Assembly (NCBI GenBank): GCA_017998735.1
Contig: JAGOCN010000094.1
Coordinates: 1-6,752 of the forward strand
Direction: 5' to 3'
Length of the DNA stretch: 6,752 nucleotides
Source of the DNA: Giesbergeria sp.
Lineage (GTDB): Bacteria; Pseudomonadota; Gammaproteobacteria; Burkholderiales; Burkholderiaceae_C
Each line of letters starts with the position of its first letter. The stretch's first letter is position 1. Both the position numbers and the translations under genes were made by a program. This document shows, piece by piece, positions 6,054 to 6,752 of this stretch. Under the pieces are notes generated by a model that was given only the letters and a program-made list of their open reading frames with translations, did no database searches and was not told the DNA's origin.

Positions 6054-6752
6054 TCAGCGTGGCACCTGCCCGGCGCCCACCGCTGCCAGCCCGGACAGCG
6101 CCACGGGCGCCGCCCTGCCCTGCGCCGCAAGCCGGGCAATGGTGGCCGCATCGGGCACGGTGCGGGTCTTGCCGCACCATTCCACGCCACGGGCCGGCAG
6201 CGCCGGCCACTGCTGCACCACCCATTGAAGCACCCACTGCAGCACCGGCGCGGACCAGCGGGGCCGCATTGCCGCGTGCGCCAGCAGCGCCGCCATCCGC
6301 AGCCGCTGGCCAAACTGGCGGTGCCACAGGCGGGCATAGCGGCGCGCCACCTGGCCTTGCCACAGCGCCAGGTCGCGTGCGCTGCGCTGCCTGGGCGCCA
6401 CCGCGCTGCGCTGGTGCGGCGCTGTGCCGTCCTCCAGCAGCTGTGCGCACAGCAGCCAGGCCGATTGCATGGCCATGCTCATGCCCTCGCCGATGATCGG
6501 GTGCGCTTCTGCCGCCGCGTTGCCAATGCGCAGCACCGCGTCGTTTGCGCGCAGGTGCACGCCCGGGTGCAGCGGGCCCGAAGCCATCCAGGGGTGTTCG
6601 CGCACGGCCGTGCGCAGCGCCGCGTCCACGCCTGCAACCTCGCGGCGCAGCATTGCTTGCACCGCCTCGCCGGCCGATTGCCCCGGACAGGCGCGCCGCC
6701 ACTGCTCCAGGCGGTCGGCGCGCACGCAGCAGGCCAGCGTCAGCACGCCCGC
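6054..6752 (-). CDS. FAD-dependent oxidoreductase, C-terminal part (5'-truncated by window edge)
   Basis: The frame is open from the right window edge to TGA at 6056-6054, giving 232 residues in view. The N-terminal GxGxxG FAD-binding fold must lie outside the window. The key block is LRIGNAAAEAHPIIGEGMS, about 75 residues into the visible part, followed by MAMQSAWLL. It matches the second FAD-contacting motif (GDAAG..P..GEG) of the geranylgeranyl reductase / aromatic hydroxylase / halogenase superfamily, with Asn in place of the usual Asp. The visible start LTLACCVRADRLEQWR fits the substrate-domain strand and helix before it. Later residues are Ala/Arg/Trp-rich helices without motifs I know. 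A GTG at 6746 could be read as a start, but the frame stays open beyond it and homologs are longer, so I treat the gene as truncated. It is the first visible gene of the operon with ACP and synthase; substrate unknown. Confidence 0.75.
   Translation of the reverse strand, partial: AGVLTLACCVRADRLEQWRRACPGQSAGEAVQAMLRREVAGVDAALRTAVREHPWMASGPLHPGVHLRANDAVLRIGNAAAEAHPIIGEGMSMAMQSAWLLCAQLLEDGTAPHQRSAVAPRQRSARDLALWQGQVARRYARLWHRQFGQRLRMAALLAHAAMRPRWSAPVLQWVLQWVVQQWPALPARGVEWCGKTRTVPDAATIARLAAQGRAAPVALSGLAAVGAGQVPR

Noticed and set aside
6025..6702. Upstream extension of the ACP frame to a 320-residue protein
   Set aside because: It overlaps the flavoprotein in another frame, is Arg/Gly/Ala low complexity, and the ACP has its own start with a good ribosome-binding site.

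Overview
The window is GC-rich DNA with dense coding. It suggests a betaproteobacterium of order Burkholderiales, most likely family Comamonadaceae. Three things point there: the conserved C-terminal block of the ribonuclease E at the left, an intergenic repeat of a type I recall from Acidovorax-like genomes, and the gene neighbourhood. The family assignment is inference from memory, not from a database search.

Layout, left to right. (1) Positions 1-1778, plus strand: the disordered C-terminal half of ribonuclease E (rne), cut by the window edge. It is Arg/Gly-rich first, then Ala/Pro-rich, and ends in a short conserved block. (2) Positions 1779-2452: a 674-base non-coding stretch with a strong rho-independent terminator, a stem-loop and the first copy of a 62-base dispersed repeat. 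(3) Positions 2453-4192, plus strand: yaaA (peroxide resistance / iron homeostasis family), then 21 bases later a prolyl-4-hydroxylase-type Fe(II)/2-oxoglutarate dioxygenase, probably co-transcribed. (4) Positions 4193-4402: a gap between converging genes with a degenerate GGGCCA array and the second repeat copy. (5) Positions 4403-6752, minus strand: an operon read right to left. It holds the C-terminal part of an FAD-dependent oxidoreductase (cut by the right edge), a dedicated acyl carrier protein and a beta-ketoacyl-ACP synthase whose start overlaps the ACP stop as ATGA.

How the genes work together. rne belongs to RNA turnover and stands alone. yaaA and the dioxygenase are both tied to iron chemistry, though a functional link is only inferred. 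The minus-strand trio looks like part of a specialised fatty-acid or polyketide pathway: the ACP carries the acyl chain, the synthase condenses it and the flavoprotein oxidises or reduces a product. The rest of that cluster lies beyond the right edge.

The most interesting observation is at the 3' end of the synthase gene. The protein runs about 36 residues past the normal family end, starting exactly at a run of six Gs. One G fewer would give an immediate TGA and a normal-length enzyme. The long form is closed by a stop codon that lies inside the second repeat copy.
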